Under the pieces are notes generated by a model. It saw nothing but the letters and a program-made list of their open reading frames with translations. It did not search any database and was not told the origin of the DNA. Positions 44,829-53,664 of a stretch of DNA of 64,000 nt are shown here, piece after piece (the first letter of the stretch is position 1; every line of letters begins with the position of its first letter). A program made the translations under genes and the position numbers. Origin of the DNA: Pollutibacter soli (lineage in GTDB: Bacteria > Bacteroidota > Bacteroidia > Chitinophagales > Chitinophagaceae); assembly GCA_029269725.1 (NCBI GenBank), contig JARJHS010000009.1, forward strand, positions 184,324-248,323, given 5' to 3'.

Positions 44829-45302
44829 ATGACCACAACCATCGCTTTCTTTATGTTGATTTTCACAATTCCTTCGATGGCTCAGAAAAAGAAACCCCGG
44901 GCAGAAGGTGATGCTCTGTGTTTTTCTTCTCCTGTTCCCGCCACTGCCAAAGTAATCGTTCCGGAAAGCCCTTCAAAAACCCTGAGAAACCTTCCAATTA
45001 AATCGACGCGTTTTGCGTCGGATCAATCATTGCCGGTAAAATCGGTTTCAGATGGAAAAGTGGTAAGTGTTTTTGATATTGAAGGATCTAACAATGTAGT
45101 ACTTGTCAGGACCGGATCGCATTATATCTATTATTCGAATATTACAAATCTTACAGTTAAGAAGGGAGACAGGGTTTCAACGGCACAGGTTATTGGATCA
45201 GTCGATAAAGGCGACGAAACTTACGAACTGGATTTTGGGATTTATTTTGGAAAAATGGAACTTGAGTCTTCGCAGTACCTGGCCCTGAATGCAAAAAAGT
45301 AG
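44829..45302 (+). CDS. Exported LytM/M23-like protein lacking metal-binding residues
   Basis: The frame opens at 44784, but ATG at 44829 (MTTTIAFFMLIFTIPSMAQ) gives a typical signal peptide, leaving 157 residues. The mature part follows the beta layout of the M23 (LytM) peptidase fold: SVSDGKVVSVF, NNVVLVRTGSHYIYYSNI, TVKKGDRVSTAQVIGSV, then YELDFGIYF. The zinc ligands of active enzymes (HxxxD and HxH) are missing; the final motif reads LDFGI where active members have His-Leu-His-Phe-Glu. It is therefore probably a non-catalytic binder or an amidase activator-like protein in the periplasm. Confidence 0.6.
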   Translation: MTTTIAFFMLIFTIPSMAQKKKPRAEGDALCFSSPVPATAKVIVPESPSKTLRNLPIKSTRFASDQSLPVKSVSDGKVVSVFDIEGSNNVVLVRTGSHYIYYSNITNLTVKKGDRVSTAQVIGSVDKGDETYELDFGIYFGKMELESSQYLALNAKK

Positions 45303-45398
45303 CCGGTACTGGAGACTCAACACCGTTTTATTTCCCTGGCTCCCCTGCAGGTGTTCATGGATTATTAGTTGAAATTTGTTCCTATCAATTAAAACGGC

Positions 45399-46067
45399 AT
45401 GACCTGGAATCCTAAAAAGTACAATGAGTTTACATCAGAAAGGGAACAGCCGTTTTTTGATTTAATCAGTCATATCGATTATAAGCCAAACATGAAAGTT
45501 CCGGACCTGGGCTGTGGAACCGGGGCGCTAACGGCTGTACTGGCAGATCGTCTGAGTAACGCGACAGTACTTGGAATTGATTCATCCAGGGAAATGCTGG
45601 AGAAAGCCCGGTAAAGAAGAGTTTGGAATTTAAACAACGAGAGATAGAAGAACAGATGGAAACAAATGATAAATGGGATCTGATCGTTTCAAATGCCGCA
45701 GCAGACGGAAAATGTTTTGAATGTAATATTGTCTGACCTGGCAAATGAAGAGCCATTTGCAACAGCATTGAATCATTGGAATCGTCCTTCGCCCGTTCTG
45801 ACGCTCGAGGAATATGCAGGTATTTTATTTGAGCAGGGAGAAACAGATCTCGTGATGTATCAGAAAGTGTATCCGATAATTTCAAAACGTAGAGATGATT
45901 TTTTTCAATTTATATCCTGTTCGGCGTTGACGACGTATTTGCAGAAGATTGATTCAGGCTTTAAAGTGTCTTTCATTGGAGAATTCAAAAGAAGAATTCA
46001 TAAGAAATTTCCAAATGTGAATTCTATTTATGCGTTTAAGAGAGTGATTGTTTATGGACGTTTCTGA
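45399..46067 (+). pseudogene. tam: Trans-aconitate 2-methyltransferase pseudogene
   Basis: The start MTWNPKKYNEF and the SAM-binding motif DLGCGTGALT (about residues 35-45), followed by GIDSSREMLEKAR, are typical of Tam. A stop at 45612-45614 ends that frame. Homology continues one frame over (LEFKQREIEE, KWDLIVSNAA) to about 45695, then jumps back to the first frame at MPQQTENVLNVILSDLANEEP and runs to 46067. The segment normally between SNAA (LQW...) and QMP is missing, roughly 40 residues. So there is one frameshift and one internal deletion. The intact enzyme would methylate trans-aconitate in the cytoplasm. Confidence 0.85.
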
Positions 46068-46123
46068 AAGTTCATTTTTCATAGCTCATTATTCACAACA
46101 GTTTTTAGTTTATACCTGGAACT

Positions 46124-46285
46124 GCAAAACACAGAGTCAGGAGCCGAGTGGTCACAGAGCAATGGCCAGGACATAATGAGGATGACTTAACAGGTTTCGA
46201 TAACCTTTCAGTTCAGAAAATGTTTATCTCTGTATTCCTCCCTGTGCCGTTCCTCGGCTGTTTTTTCTCCGTGTTTTGCCTTTAC
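46124..46285. repeat. Inverted-pair element (third locus)
   Basis: GCAAAACACAGAGTCAGGAGCC (from 46124) is roughly complementary to TCGGCTGTTTTTTCTCCGTGTTTTGC (to 46280). The right part also carries CTCTGTATTCCTCCCTGTGCCGTTCC, matching the right arm of the element at 30312-30364. Confidence 0.6.
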
Positions 46286-46331
46286 AGTATAAGGCACTTC
46301 ACATGTATCCTGAATTCCGTATCCTGGATCC

Positions 46332-46733
46332 TTATAAATATGCTATCCCATCAATCTCAATTAAAAAGTCCGGGCGACCCAGGGCCGCAACAAATAATAC
46401 TGTAACGATCGGTGGTTTTTTTATTCCTGTCATGAAGGGTTGCGCTGCTTTGTACGCGGATGCAAGATCACCGCCTTGCACTATATAAATATTCATTTTT
46501 ATCACGTTCTCCCATCCGGCCAGGGATGCTTCCAGCGCGAGTTGAAAGTTTTTCATCGCCTGCCCGGTCTGTTTTACCAGATCATTTTTATCGACGATTT
46601 CGCCTTTGATGTCAACGCCATTCTGTCCACCAATGTAAATCGTTTTGCCCGGACCGTGAGTGATCACCGCCTGCGAGAATGCCGGATTTTTGTGCATCGT
46701 ATCCGGACTGATATATTCAATTGTTCCTTGCAT
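46332..46733 (-). CDS. Rid (YjgF/YER057c/UK114) family protein
   Basis: A 133-residue protein of standard Rid length: AVITHGPGKTIYIGGQNGVD, then QTGQAMKNFQLALEAS, NVIKMNIYIVQG and the C-terminal FLIEIDGIAYL. The family forms trimers; RidA proper hydrolyses reactive enamine/imine intermediates in the cytoplasm using an Arg (Arg105 in E. coli). In my alignment the corresponding stretch reads PPIVTVLFV, without Arg, so this may be a Rid subfamily member without imine deaminase activity. Arg120 in LGRPDF is present but offset. It is monocistronic, 215 nt from the PKD lipoprotein gene. Confidence 0.85.
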   Translation of the reverse strand: MQGTIEYISPDTMHKNPAFSQAVITHGPGKTIYIGGQNGVDIKGEIVDKNDLVKQTGQAMKNFQLALEASLAGWENVIKMNIYIVQGGDLASAYKAAQPFMTGIKKPPIVTVLFVAALGRPDFLIEIDGIAYL

Positions 46734-46800
46734 AAAATGATATTTGGTTCGATATACAATCGCAATGATCCGGCCAGCTACTTTGCGTTGTCAGTTGTCA

Positions 46801-46843
46801 GCCTGCCTGCCCTGCCTACCCGGACAGGCAGTCGGGAGGCAGG
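46801..46843. repeat. GCCTGCCTGCC-type G/C-rich hairpin
   Basis: CCTGCCTGCCCTGCCTACCC is followed by CGGACAGGCAGTCGGGAGGCAGG, an imperfect inverse. It is a variant of the element at 30450-30492, placed upstream of the Rid gene. Confidence 0.6.
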
Positions 46844-46947
46844 TTGTCGGTTGTCAGAACAAATGGAGTGAACCTGACCCATAGCCGTAATTTTGATTTC
46901 TTCGCTGTTTTCTGTTTCCACTGTTCCGTATTCCGTTTGCTATATGC

Positions 46948-47307
46948 TCAATTAACGGTTACTCCTTTCGTTGGTTCTGCTTCACACTGGTCGCCGCCAT
47001 GAGACAGAAACACTTTTGCCTTTGCGGTGTATGTGCCGGCGGTATTGTAGATATGTGTAGTATTCAGCGTAGTCGTGTTGTCAGTACCGCCATCACCAAA
47101 TTGCCATTCAATTTTTTTGATCGTCCTGGTTCCGCTGTATTCTACTTTAAATGCGACAAGCTTTGGATTTGTGTTGTCAACAGCAGCGTCAAGACTTGTT
47201 ATCGCTGCTTCTGCAATACAGTCAATGACATCATCAGTGTCTTTTTTACATGATATCGGGGAGCTGATAAAAATTCCGAAAGCGACCAATGCAAGGAGCT
47301 TTTTCAT
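46948..47307 (-). CDS. PKD-domain lipoprotein
   Basis: The frame opens at 47343; ATG at 47307 (MKKLLALVAFGIFISSPISC) gives a lipoprotein signal peptide with Cys20 and is preferred, giving 119 residues. The mature part is one PKD-type immunoglobulin-like domain: KVEYSGTRTIKKIEWQFGDG, then THIYNTAGTYTAKAKVF. The WQFGDG and HxYxxxGxYTxxxxV motifs are the PKD hallmark. It is likely a surface or periplasmic binding lipoprotein. A Cys in the last 15 residues could pair with another. Single gene. Confidence 0.8.
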   Translation of the reverse strand: MKKLLALVAFGIFISSPISCKKDTDDVIDCIAEAAITSLDAAVDNTNPKLVAFKVEYSGTRTIKKIEWQFGDGGTDNTTTLNTTHIYNTAGTYTAKAKVFLSHGGDQCEAEPTKGVTVN

Positions 47308-47528
47308 TATCTTTTTTAAAAGGATTTGCAAACATCTTACCATGAGATAATAATAGGTAACAACTGGCGGGAACAGATGAGGAGTACAGAAATGTACAAA
47401 ATAGTCACCAGAATCGTTCCTTGCGCCGTCGCAGTTGTTCAGGCAGTCTTTCTCAATTCCAGCAGCACTGTGCAGGATTCACTGGAAAAATAAATACATT
47501 CGAAGATCGATATCGAAAACGGGTACAG

Positions 47529-47990
47529 ATGAATATTGAAAAAGTTACCGGTACATTTGAACGCTGGGTTTCCTACTTCATGATCTTTTTCGCCATGGTA
47601 ATTGTGGTCATACAGGTGGCAATGCTCGGATGGAATGCCGTCGACAGTTTTACCAGGAGATTTAAGGAGGTCGGTTTACATTATGCGCCCCAGTACGCCC
47701 GCGAACTTGCGGTTATGTTTTTCAACATACTCCTGATGCTGGAGATTATCCAAACCATAAAAGTTTTTGCTGAAAAACAAACGATCAAACTTCGTATTAT
47801 ACTGATCGTTTGTATGATCGCTGTGAGTAGAAAAATTCTTGAACTGGGAGAAGAGCATGTGGATCCCGAAGCAGAATTTGCTATTGCAGCATTGGTGATA
47901 GCCCTAGCTGTGAGCTACTTTCTTGTTTCATTAAAAATATCAGGCAAAAGAGTGAAGTCATTCGATGAGGAAAAAGAAAAAGACGAATAA
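47529..47990 (+). CDS. PsiE-like inner membrane protein
   Basis: The frame opens at 47421; ATG at 47529 (MNIEKVTGTFERWVSYFMIF) fits the family better, giving 153 residues. About four membrane helices are visible (15-37, 57-77, 83-103, 117-137). The order, with FNILLMLEIIQTIK in helix 2 and LIVCMIAVSRKILELG after helix 3, resembles the phosphate-starvation-inducible PsiE family. The C-terminus is highly charged (SFDEEKEKDE). PsiE's biochemical role is not established. There is no pho-type neighbour here, so phosphate control is not implied. Confidence 0.75.
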   Translation: MNIEKVTGTFERWVSYFMIFFAMVIVVIQVAMLGWNAVDSFTRRFKEVGLHYAPQYARELAVMFFNILLMLEIIQTIKVFAEKQTIKLRIILIVCMIAVSRKILELGEEHVDPEAEFAIAALVIALAVSYFLVSLKISGKRVKSFDEEKEKDE

Positions 47991-48490
47991 TGAGGTGATC
48001 AGGTTGCTGAATTGGTTGCTGTTGGTCACCGGTTTTTCGATCTGCTGTTCACTGCTTATTTAACAAATGACTTACCCGTCATCACACTCATCGCTCCGGA
48101 TATATTTGTCACTTTCCTAAAACGATGCTGATTTAAGAGTAGCCTGCCCGCGGACCAGGACGACTGTGTGAACAGAATTTTTAAGATCAGCTTATGGCGG
48201 TATGATTTTCCCACAGATATTCGCTGATTGCATACAAGGAGATCACGCGGAAAATCTTAGCTTATCTGCTGGAGGACGAACACTGCACCCGCAACGTGGG
48301 GCTGTTTAACCTTCAACTTTCAGCTTTATACATTTCCCGCAGATATTTGCAGATTGAATACATGCAGATCCCGAAGCGATCTGCGCAGCTCGGGGTGTTT
48401 TTAAATCGGCAACCATCTGCGAGTAAAAAACTCTGTATCACAACCCACCGGCTGTTGCCTATTGCGTATTGCCTGCTTACTATTGCCTGG
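47991..48490. other. 500-nt gap before permease block B
   Basis: It carries two CGCAGATT-type elements (48206-48250 and 48331-48388) and a TTGCCTATTGCGTATTGCC-type stretch (48447-48490) at the 3' end of the first block B permease. A 244-codon plus-strand frame starting here is an antisense shadow of that permease and is not a gene. Confidence 0.6.
48206..48388. repeat. Two CGCAGATT-type elements
   Basis: TTTTCCCACAGATATTCGCTGATTG (48206 onward, ending CACGCGG) and CATTTCCCGCAGATATTTGC (48331 onward, with GAATACATGCAGATCCCG). Both align with the element at 28881-28925. Confidence 0.65.
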
Positions 48491-50923
48491 CTACTCGGAG
48501 CGCAAACTCTTCGTGGGATTCTGCAAAGCTGCCTTAATCGATTGAAAGCTGATCGTAAAAACAGCTATAAGCAATGCAAGCAATGCTGCCAGTGCAAAAA
48601 TCCACCAGGTAATCGGTGTACGATAACTGAAATCTTCCATCCACTTATTCATCGCCCACCAGCCGAGTGGTACTGCAATGACTACCGAGATGGCAACGAG
48701 CTTTACAAAATCTTTCGACAACATGGTTGTTATGCCACTCACACTTGCTCCCAGAACTTTACGGATGCCTATCTCTTTATTTCTTTGTTCCGCGATAAAT
48801 GCAGAAAGTGCAAACAAGCCAAGGCAGGCAATAATGATTGCCAGTATGGAGAAATTAAGAAAGATGTTCTGCATGCGTTTTACACTTGCATACATGTTTG
48901 CGAAACTGTCATCAAGGAAATTGTAACGGATCTGCTGGTAAGGAAGAAACTTTTTCCAGAGTGTCTCAATCGATGCAAGTCCTTCTTTCATATTTGCAGG
49001 ATTTATTTTTGCGGAGATCATGGTCGGTGAATTCCGCAAACGGAAACACAGTCCACCCATATCATGCTTCATGGATTCAAAATTGAAATCCTCCACAACA
49101 CCAATAATGGTATAAGTCTCCCAGTTCATAATTTTCTGACCGATCGGATCTGTAAGCCCCATTTTTTTCGCCATGGTCTGATTGATGATCAACGCCATCG
49201 AATCCGACGCAATTGTGGGGGAAAAATTTCTGCCTGCAACGATTTTCATTCCCAGCGCGGAAATATAGTTGTCATCTACATCCCATACCTGAACACCCAC
49301 GCCATCATCCATTGTTCGCCGCCCTTCTTTCCAGAAAGTATTTCCGTTTCTTTTCGTTCCTGAAACCGGAAGGAAATCACTTACTGTTACCGCTTTCACC
49401 TCACGAAGATTTTTCAGTTCATCCCTGAAGGCGGGCAGCTGCTGACCAAGTGTCTGTGTGCTTTGTATCACCACCACCTGGTCGCGATCAAAGCCTACAT
49501 TTCGATTGAGCAGAAAGTTGGTTTGCTTATAAATTACTATAGTTCCGATAATCAGGATAATGGAAGTAGTGAACTGAAAAACAACCAGGCCGTTACGAAG
49601 AAATACGTTTCTTGAAGCCTTGCTGATATTTCCTTTTAATACACTTACTGGTTTGAAAGCTGAAAGATAAAATGAAGGATAAACCCCGGAGATCAATCCG
49701 GTGAATAATGCGGCTGCAAGTAAAGAGGGCAGGAGCCACCATTCTTTCCAGGGAATAGCCAGGCTTTTAGCAGCCATCTGGTTGAACCACGGCAAAAGAA
49801 TTATTGCAAATGCAACTGCCAGTAAAAATGATATCAGGCTGTATAATAAAGATTCTGTCAGAAACTGAGTGATCAGACTTCCTTTCGAAGAACCTACTAC
49901 TTTCCGCAAACCAACTTCTTTTGCACGGTTTGCTGATTTTGCAGTAGCAAGATTTACAAAATTGATGCAGGCAATCACAAGTATAAGAGCTGCGACGATA
50001 GCAAACAGCCAGACAAAGCGCTGATCGCCGTGAGTAAAGCTGTCGTCAATATTATATGATTTCAGGTGTACGTCGCCGATAGGTTGTAATTCGAGACTTG
50101 CTTTTTTCAGGATTTCATCTGCATTTACATCGCCTGCCTTCTTCATTTCAGGGATCATATAATTTTTCAAAAGCGCAGAAGTCATTTTTTTCTGAAGTGC
50201 TTTCCTTTCTGTTCCGGGGCGGAGTTTAAGGTACGTGTCATAATTGCTCGAGCCCCAGCCTTCCTGTTCATTGTCCCAGAAGCTTACACCTGCCAGCGAA
50301 ATATAAAAATCGAACTGCAAATGCGAATGAGGTGATGGATCGGCCATTACACCACCAATCTTAATGGGGAAATTATCACGACCGTTGAAATAAAGAATTT
50401 TACCAGTCGGATTTTCACCTGGGAAATAGATATCTGCTTTTCGTTTTGATATGAGCAATGTGTTCGGGTCTTTCAACGCTGTTTCCCGATTGCCATATAC
50501 CATGGGCAACTCAAGGATGTCGATGAGTTCCTGGTCTGCAAAACTGAAACCTTCTTCGTAAAAGCTTTGTTTCTGATCGGCTCTGCGGATCTGGTTACTT
50601 CCTGCACCACCGAAAAGTTTGTAAGGCATCAGGCGGCCGGCGAGTGCTACCTCAGGAAAATCATTTTTTAATGTACGCGCGCCTGGAGGCGGCATAGCTA
50701 CACCCCGGCTTACTTTTCCATCGTCATTTTTAAATACTCCGATGACACGATAAATGTTTTCGGCACCAGCATGATGTTTGTCGTAGCTGATCTCATCCCT
50801 TATATACAAGCCGATGAGCAAACAGGCGGCAATACTCAAAGCGAAGCCACCGATTTTTATCGCGGTGAACATTTTTTGTTTTTTGAGCTGGCGGATGGCC
50901 ATTCGGATGTAGTTGCGGAGCAT
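48491..50923 (-). CDS. MacB/FtsX-type ABC transporter permease (copy B1)
   Basis: An 810-residue paralog, the longest. The first cytoplasmic motif VGLRKVVGS is at about 337-345 and the second, IGIRKVLGA, at 718-726. The N-terminus (MLRNYIRMAIRQLKKQK) lacks the usual WRN. Helix 1 begins with IKIGGFALS instead of INIxGL. An extra insertion of about 15 residues before helix 2 (EMKKAGDVNADEIL) explains the length. The linker before helix 2 reads DVHLKSYN. It belongs to neither group clearly. It is the most downstream copy of block B; copy B2 is 93 nt upstream, across an AACGTT-type tract. Confidence 0.93.
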   Translation of the reverse strand: MLRNYIRMAIRQLKKQKMFTAIKIGGFALSIAACLLIGLYIRDEISYDKHHAGAENIYRVIGVFKNDDGKVSRGVAMPPPGARTLKNDFPEVALAGRLMPYKLFGGAGSNQIRRADQKQSFYEEGFSFADQELIDILELPMVYGNRETALKDPNTLLISKRKADIYFPGENPTGKILYFNGRDNFPIKIGGVMADPSPHSHLQFDFYISLAGVSFWDNEQEGWGSSNYDTYLKLRPGTERKALQKKMTSALLKNYMIPEMKKAGDVNADEILKKASLELQPIGDVHLKSYNIDDSFTHGDQRFVWLFAIVAALILVIACINFVNLATAKSANRAKEVGLRKVVGSSKGSLITQFLTESLLYSLISFLLAVAFAIILLPWFNQMAAKSLAIPWKEWWLLPSLLAAALFTGLISGVYPSFYLSAFKPVSVLKGNISKASRNVFLRNGLVVFQFTTSIILIIGTIVIYKQTNFLLNRNVGFDRDQVVVIQSTQTLGQQLPAFRDELKNLREVKAVTVSDFLPVSGTKRNGNTFWKEGRRTMDDGVGVQVWDVDDNYISALGMKIVAGRNFSPTIASDSMALIINQTMAKKMGLTDPIGQKIMNWETYTIIGVVEDFNFESMKHDMGGLCFRLRNSPTMISAKINPANMKEGLASIETLWKKFLPYQQIRYNFLDDSFANMYASVKRMQNIFLNFSILAIIIACLGLFALSAFIAEQRNKEIGIRKVLGASVSGITTMLSKDFVKLVAISVVIAVPLGWWAMNKWMEDFSYRTPITWWIFALAALLALLIAVFTISFQSIKAALQNPTKSLRSE

Positions 50924-50960
50924 GAGATGAGTTTTAAGTAGAAAGTTTAAAGTTTTAAGT

Positions 50961-51016
50961 CGTTATACGTGTAACGTTATACGTTTTACGTGTAACGTTA
51001 TACGTGCAACGTAAGC
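50961..51016. repeat. AACGTTATACGT tract between permeases B1 and B2
   Basis: The longest tract of its type: cgttatacgtgtaacgtt is repeated nearly exactly three times, in a 93-nt gap that ends at the stop codon of copy B2. Confidence 0.7.
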
Positions 51017-53422
51017 CTATTCCGTCCTCAGACTCTTCACCGGATTCGCCAGCGCCGCCTTCACTGCTTTATATCCCACTGTCAGCCATGCAACAATGAC
51101 CGACGTCACAATAGCCAAAAGAAATATTCCCACGCCTGGTTTGATCTGGTATGCAAAATTGCTCAGCCAGTCTTTCATCACAAACCAGGCAATCGGAGCA
51201 GCAACCACGAAAGCCACTACGATCAGCACTGTAAATTCTTTTGAAAAGAGATACACAATATTCCCGGCACTGGCGCCAAGTACTTTTCTTATTCCCACTT
51301 CTTTTGTTCTTTGAACAGCCATGAATGAGATAAGTCCGTACAAACCGAGGCAGGAAATGAAAATCGCGATACCAGCAAAAATTTTATAAATGAGTGCCAT
51401 CTGGTTTTCCTGGCTATAGAAATTGGCTATGCTCTCATCAAGAAATGCATACCTGCTCGCATATTCAGGATTGTACTTATCCCATACTTTCAACAGGTCG
51501 GCTTGTAAAGCAGCGGTGTTTGCAGTTTTCATTTTGATGCCTGTTCTGCCGTACCATCTTTTTGATGGTGCTATCATTATAGGTTTGGTTTCTTCACGGA
51601 GTGAATTCGTCTTGAAATCTTTTACGACGCCGACTATCTGCATCCAGCGGCCGCCACCAAGACGAAGGTCTTTACCTACAGCATCCGCGGGGTTTTTCAA
51701 TCCCAGTTTTTTGGTGAGGGTTTCATTTACAACAAATTCTTTTACGGTATCGCTGGGCTCATATCCGCGACCAGCAATGAGTTGAAGTCCATACGTTTTT
51801 ATATAGTCATCATCTGCGAATTTGAGAAACAATGGAAAGGGCGCATCATCTTTATGATCGAATGCAAAATTGGTGGCCCAGTTATTTTCTGATGAAGGAA
51901 CGTCACTGCTGAAACTAACCGATTGAACACCATTCATGGATAACAACTCCTGCTTCATCGCGACCTGGCGGGAACGTGAGGTACTATCGTCACTGCCATT
52001 AATTACAAGCAGGGATTCTTTATTGAATCCGAGGTCGGCTTTTTTCACAAAACTCATCTGCGAAACGGCAATGATCGTCCCGATAATAAGGATTTGTGAA
52101 ATAGCAAATTGCGCAACGACGAGTGTACGACGAATGGAAATTCCACCAACTGTCGCAGAAGAGATTTTGTTTTTCAGTGCCAGTATCGGTGAGAAGCCAG
52201 AGAGTATCAGCGAGGGATAAATTCCGGCAAATAGCACCACCATTATTGCGATACCGAGGGATAGCAAAGTCGTTTGGAGGTTGAGTACATTCAATTTCTC
52301 GGTAATTGCAGAAACTTCTTCCAGGTAAGGAAGGAATGCTGATGCCAGGAGCAGTCCCATCACAAGGGAAACAAGTACTACTATGGCGGTTTCGCCCATC
52401 ATCTGCCAGAACAGGTTCATCCTGTTGCTGCCCATAACTTTCCTGATGCCCACTTCTTTTGAGCGTTTTACGGCCTGCGCTGTGGAGAGATTTACAAAGT
52501 TGATACATGCCATCACCAGGATGAAAATACCAATCAGTGTTAGCGTCCATAGGGTAGCCCTGCTCGTTACATGTGTTCCGAGGCTCCCGAAATCCGTATC
52601 ATAATGCATCGTAGCCAATGGTTTTGCATAGTGTAGCCTTGTGCTGCGATTGCTGGCACGTTTATCATATTTCGTATGCAGCTTGCCAATCTGCGCATTC
52701 ATTGTGCTTACAGGCAATCCGGGTTTTGCCAGAATGAACAACTGCGTATTTGAACTTACGCCACCCCAATCTTCATTATATCCATAATTATCAGGATGTG
52801 CTTTTAAAGTTTCAAATGATGTCACTACGTTCATCGGTAGATCAGTGTGTTCCGGAACGTCTTCAAAAACACCTGCTACCGAAAGGAGTGAAAGATTATC
52901 CATCTTCAGAAATTTTCCGGATGCTTGTTTCCAGTCTCCGAAATATTTTTCTGCTGTTTTCCTGCTCAGGAAAATTTTATTAGGTTCTGATAGTGCGCCC
53001 GCATTTCCACTCAGCAGTTTTGTGTCGAATATGGTGAAGACGGTCGGTTCACTGAAGTAAACACCATTATCTTCTATGAATTTCTTATTTCCTGCAGGAT
53101 CTTCGATAGTGAACTGACTACCGTTTGATGTGATCACAGGTGTAGGCGAAAGTTCAGGAAGATCCTGTTGAGCTGCAGTGATTAATGGGAAGGGCACTCC
53201 CGGATTACGATCTCTCGTTCCTTCTTTTCCAGACTCTGTAACGACCCGATATACACGATCGAAATTTGTTCTGAATTTGTCGTAACCGGTTTCATAAGTA
53301 ATGACAATAAACAGCAACAAACATGCAGCTATCCCAATAGACAAACCAGTAATATTGATTATCGAGTGGGCCTTGTTTCTTGTGATATTCCGCCAGGCGA
53401 TTTTCAGATAAGTTTTTATCAT
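51017..53422 (-). CDS. MacB/FtsX-type ABC transporter permease (copy B2)
   Basis: An 801-residue paralog. The first cytoplasmic motif VGIRKVMGS is at about 324-332 and the second, VGIRKVLGA, at 709-717. The helix 2 motif is INFVNLSTA, followed by QAVKRSKEVG. The linker before helix 2 (TMHYDTDFG) is unlike groups I and II. The second periplasmic domain has SSDVPSSENNWATNF where group I has SSSIPGG, so it may be a distant group I relative. The ending is NPVKSLRTE. The gene is separated from copy B3 by 242 nt containing CAGCAGGCAACAGG-type repeats. Confidence 0.93.
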   Translation of the reverse strand: MIKTYLKIAWRNITRNKAHSIINITGLSIGIAACLLLFIVITYETGYDKFRTNFDRVYRVVTESGKEGTRDRNPGVPFPLITAAQQDLPELSPTPVITSNGSQFTIEDPAGNKKFIEDNGVYFSEPTVFTIFDTKLLSGNAGALSEPNKIFLSRKTAEKYFGDWKQASGKFLKMDNLSLLSVAGVFEDVPEHTDLPMNVVTSFETLKAHPDNYGYNEDWGGVSSNTQLFILAKPGLPVSTMNAQIGKLHTKYDKRASNRSTRLHYAKPLATMHYDTDFGSLGTHVTSRATLWTLTLIGIFILVMACINFVNLSTAQAVKRSKEVGIRKVMGSNRMNLFWQMMGETAIVVLVSLVMGLLLASAFLPYLEEVSAITEKLNVLNLQTTLLSLGIAIMVVLFAGIYPSLILSGFSPILALKNKISSATVGGISIRRTLVVAQFAISQILIIGTIIAVSQMSFVKKADLGFNKESLLVINGSDDSTSRSRQVAMKQELLSMNGVQSVSFSSDVPSSENNWATNFAFDHKDDAPFPLFLKFADDDYIKTYGLQLIAGRGYEPSDTVKEFVVNETLTKKLGLKNPADAVGKDLRLGGGRWMQIVGVVKDFKTNSLREETKPIMIAPSKRWYGRTGIKMKTANTAALQADLLKVWDKYNPEYASRYAFLDESIANFYSQENQMALIYKIFAGIAIFISCLGLYGLISFMAVQRTKEVGIRKVLGASAGNIVYLFSKEFTVLIVVAFVVAAPIAWFVMKDWLSNFAYQIKPGVGIFLLAIVTSVIVAWLTVGYKAVKAALANPVKSLRTE

Positions 53423-53664
53423 TGGGGATAGTGTTTGATTGTTAGTGTGTAGTCAGGCAACAGGCAACGGGCAGCAGATAAATTCATATCAACCTGATGA
53501 GTTGCTTTGTTATTGAAATTTTGGTTTGTCAATTATTATCTTTTAAATCTTTAGATCATTAACTGCGGAGATCTGTTGCCTGAACAACAACACCGCAAAT
53601 TAGAGAACGGGCATCATCCCCCAACAGCCGGATATTTCTCCTGCCTCCTTCTCCTGCCTCCGGC

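Noticed and set aside
48296..49030. 244-codon plus-strand open frame
   Set aside because: Cys/Lys-rich composition and antisense position to permease B1 mark it as a shadow.
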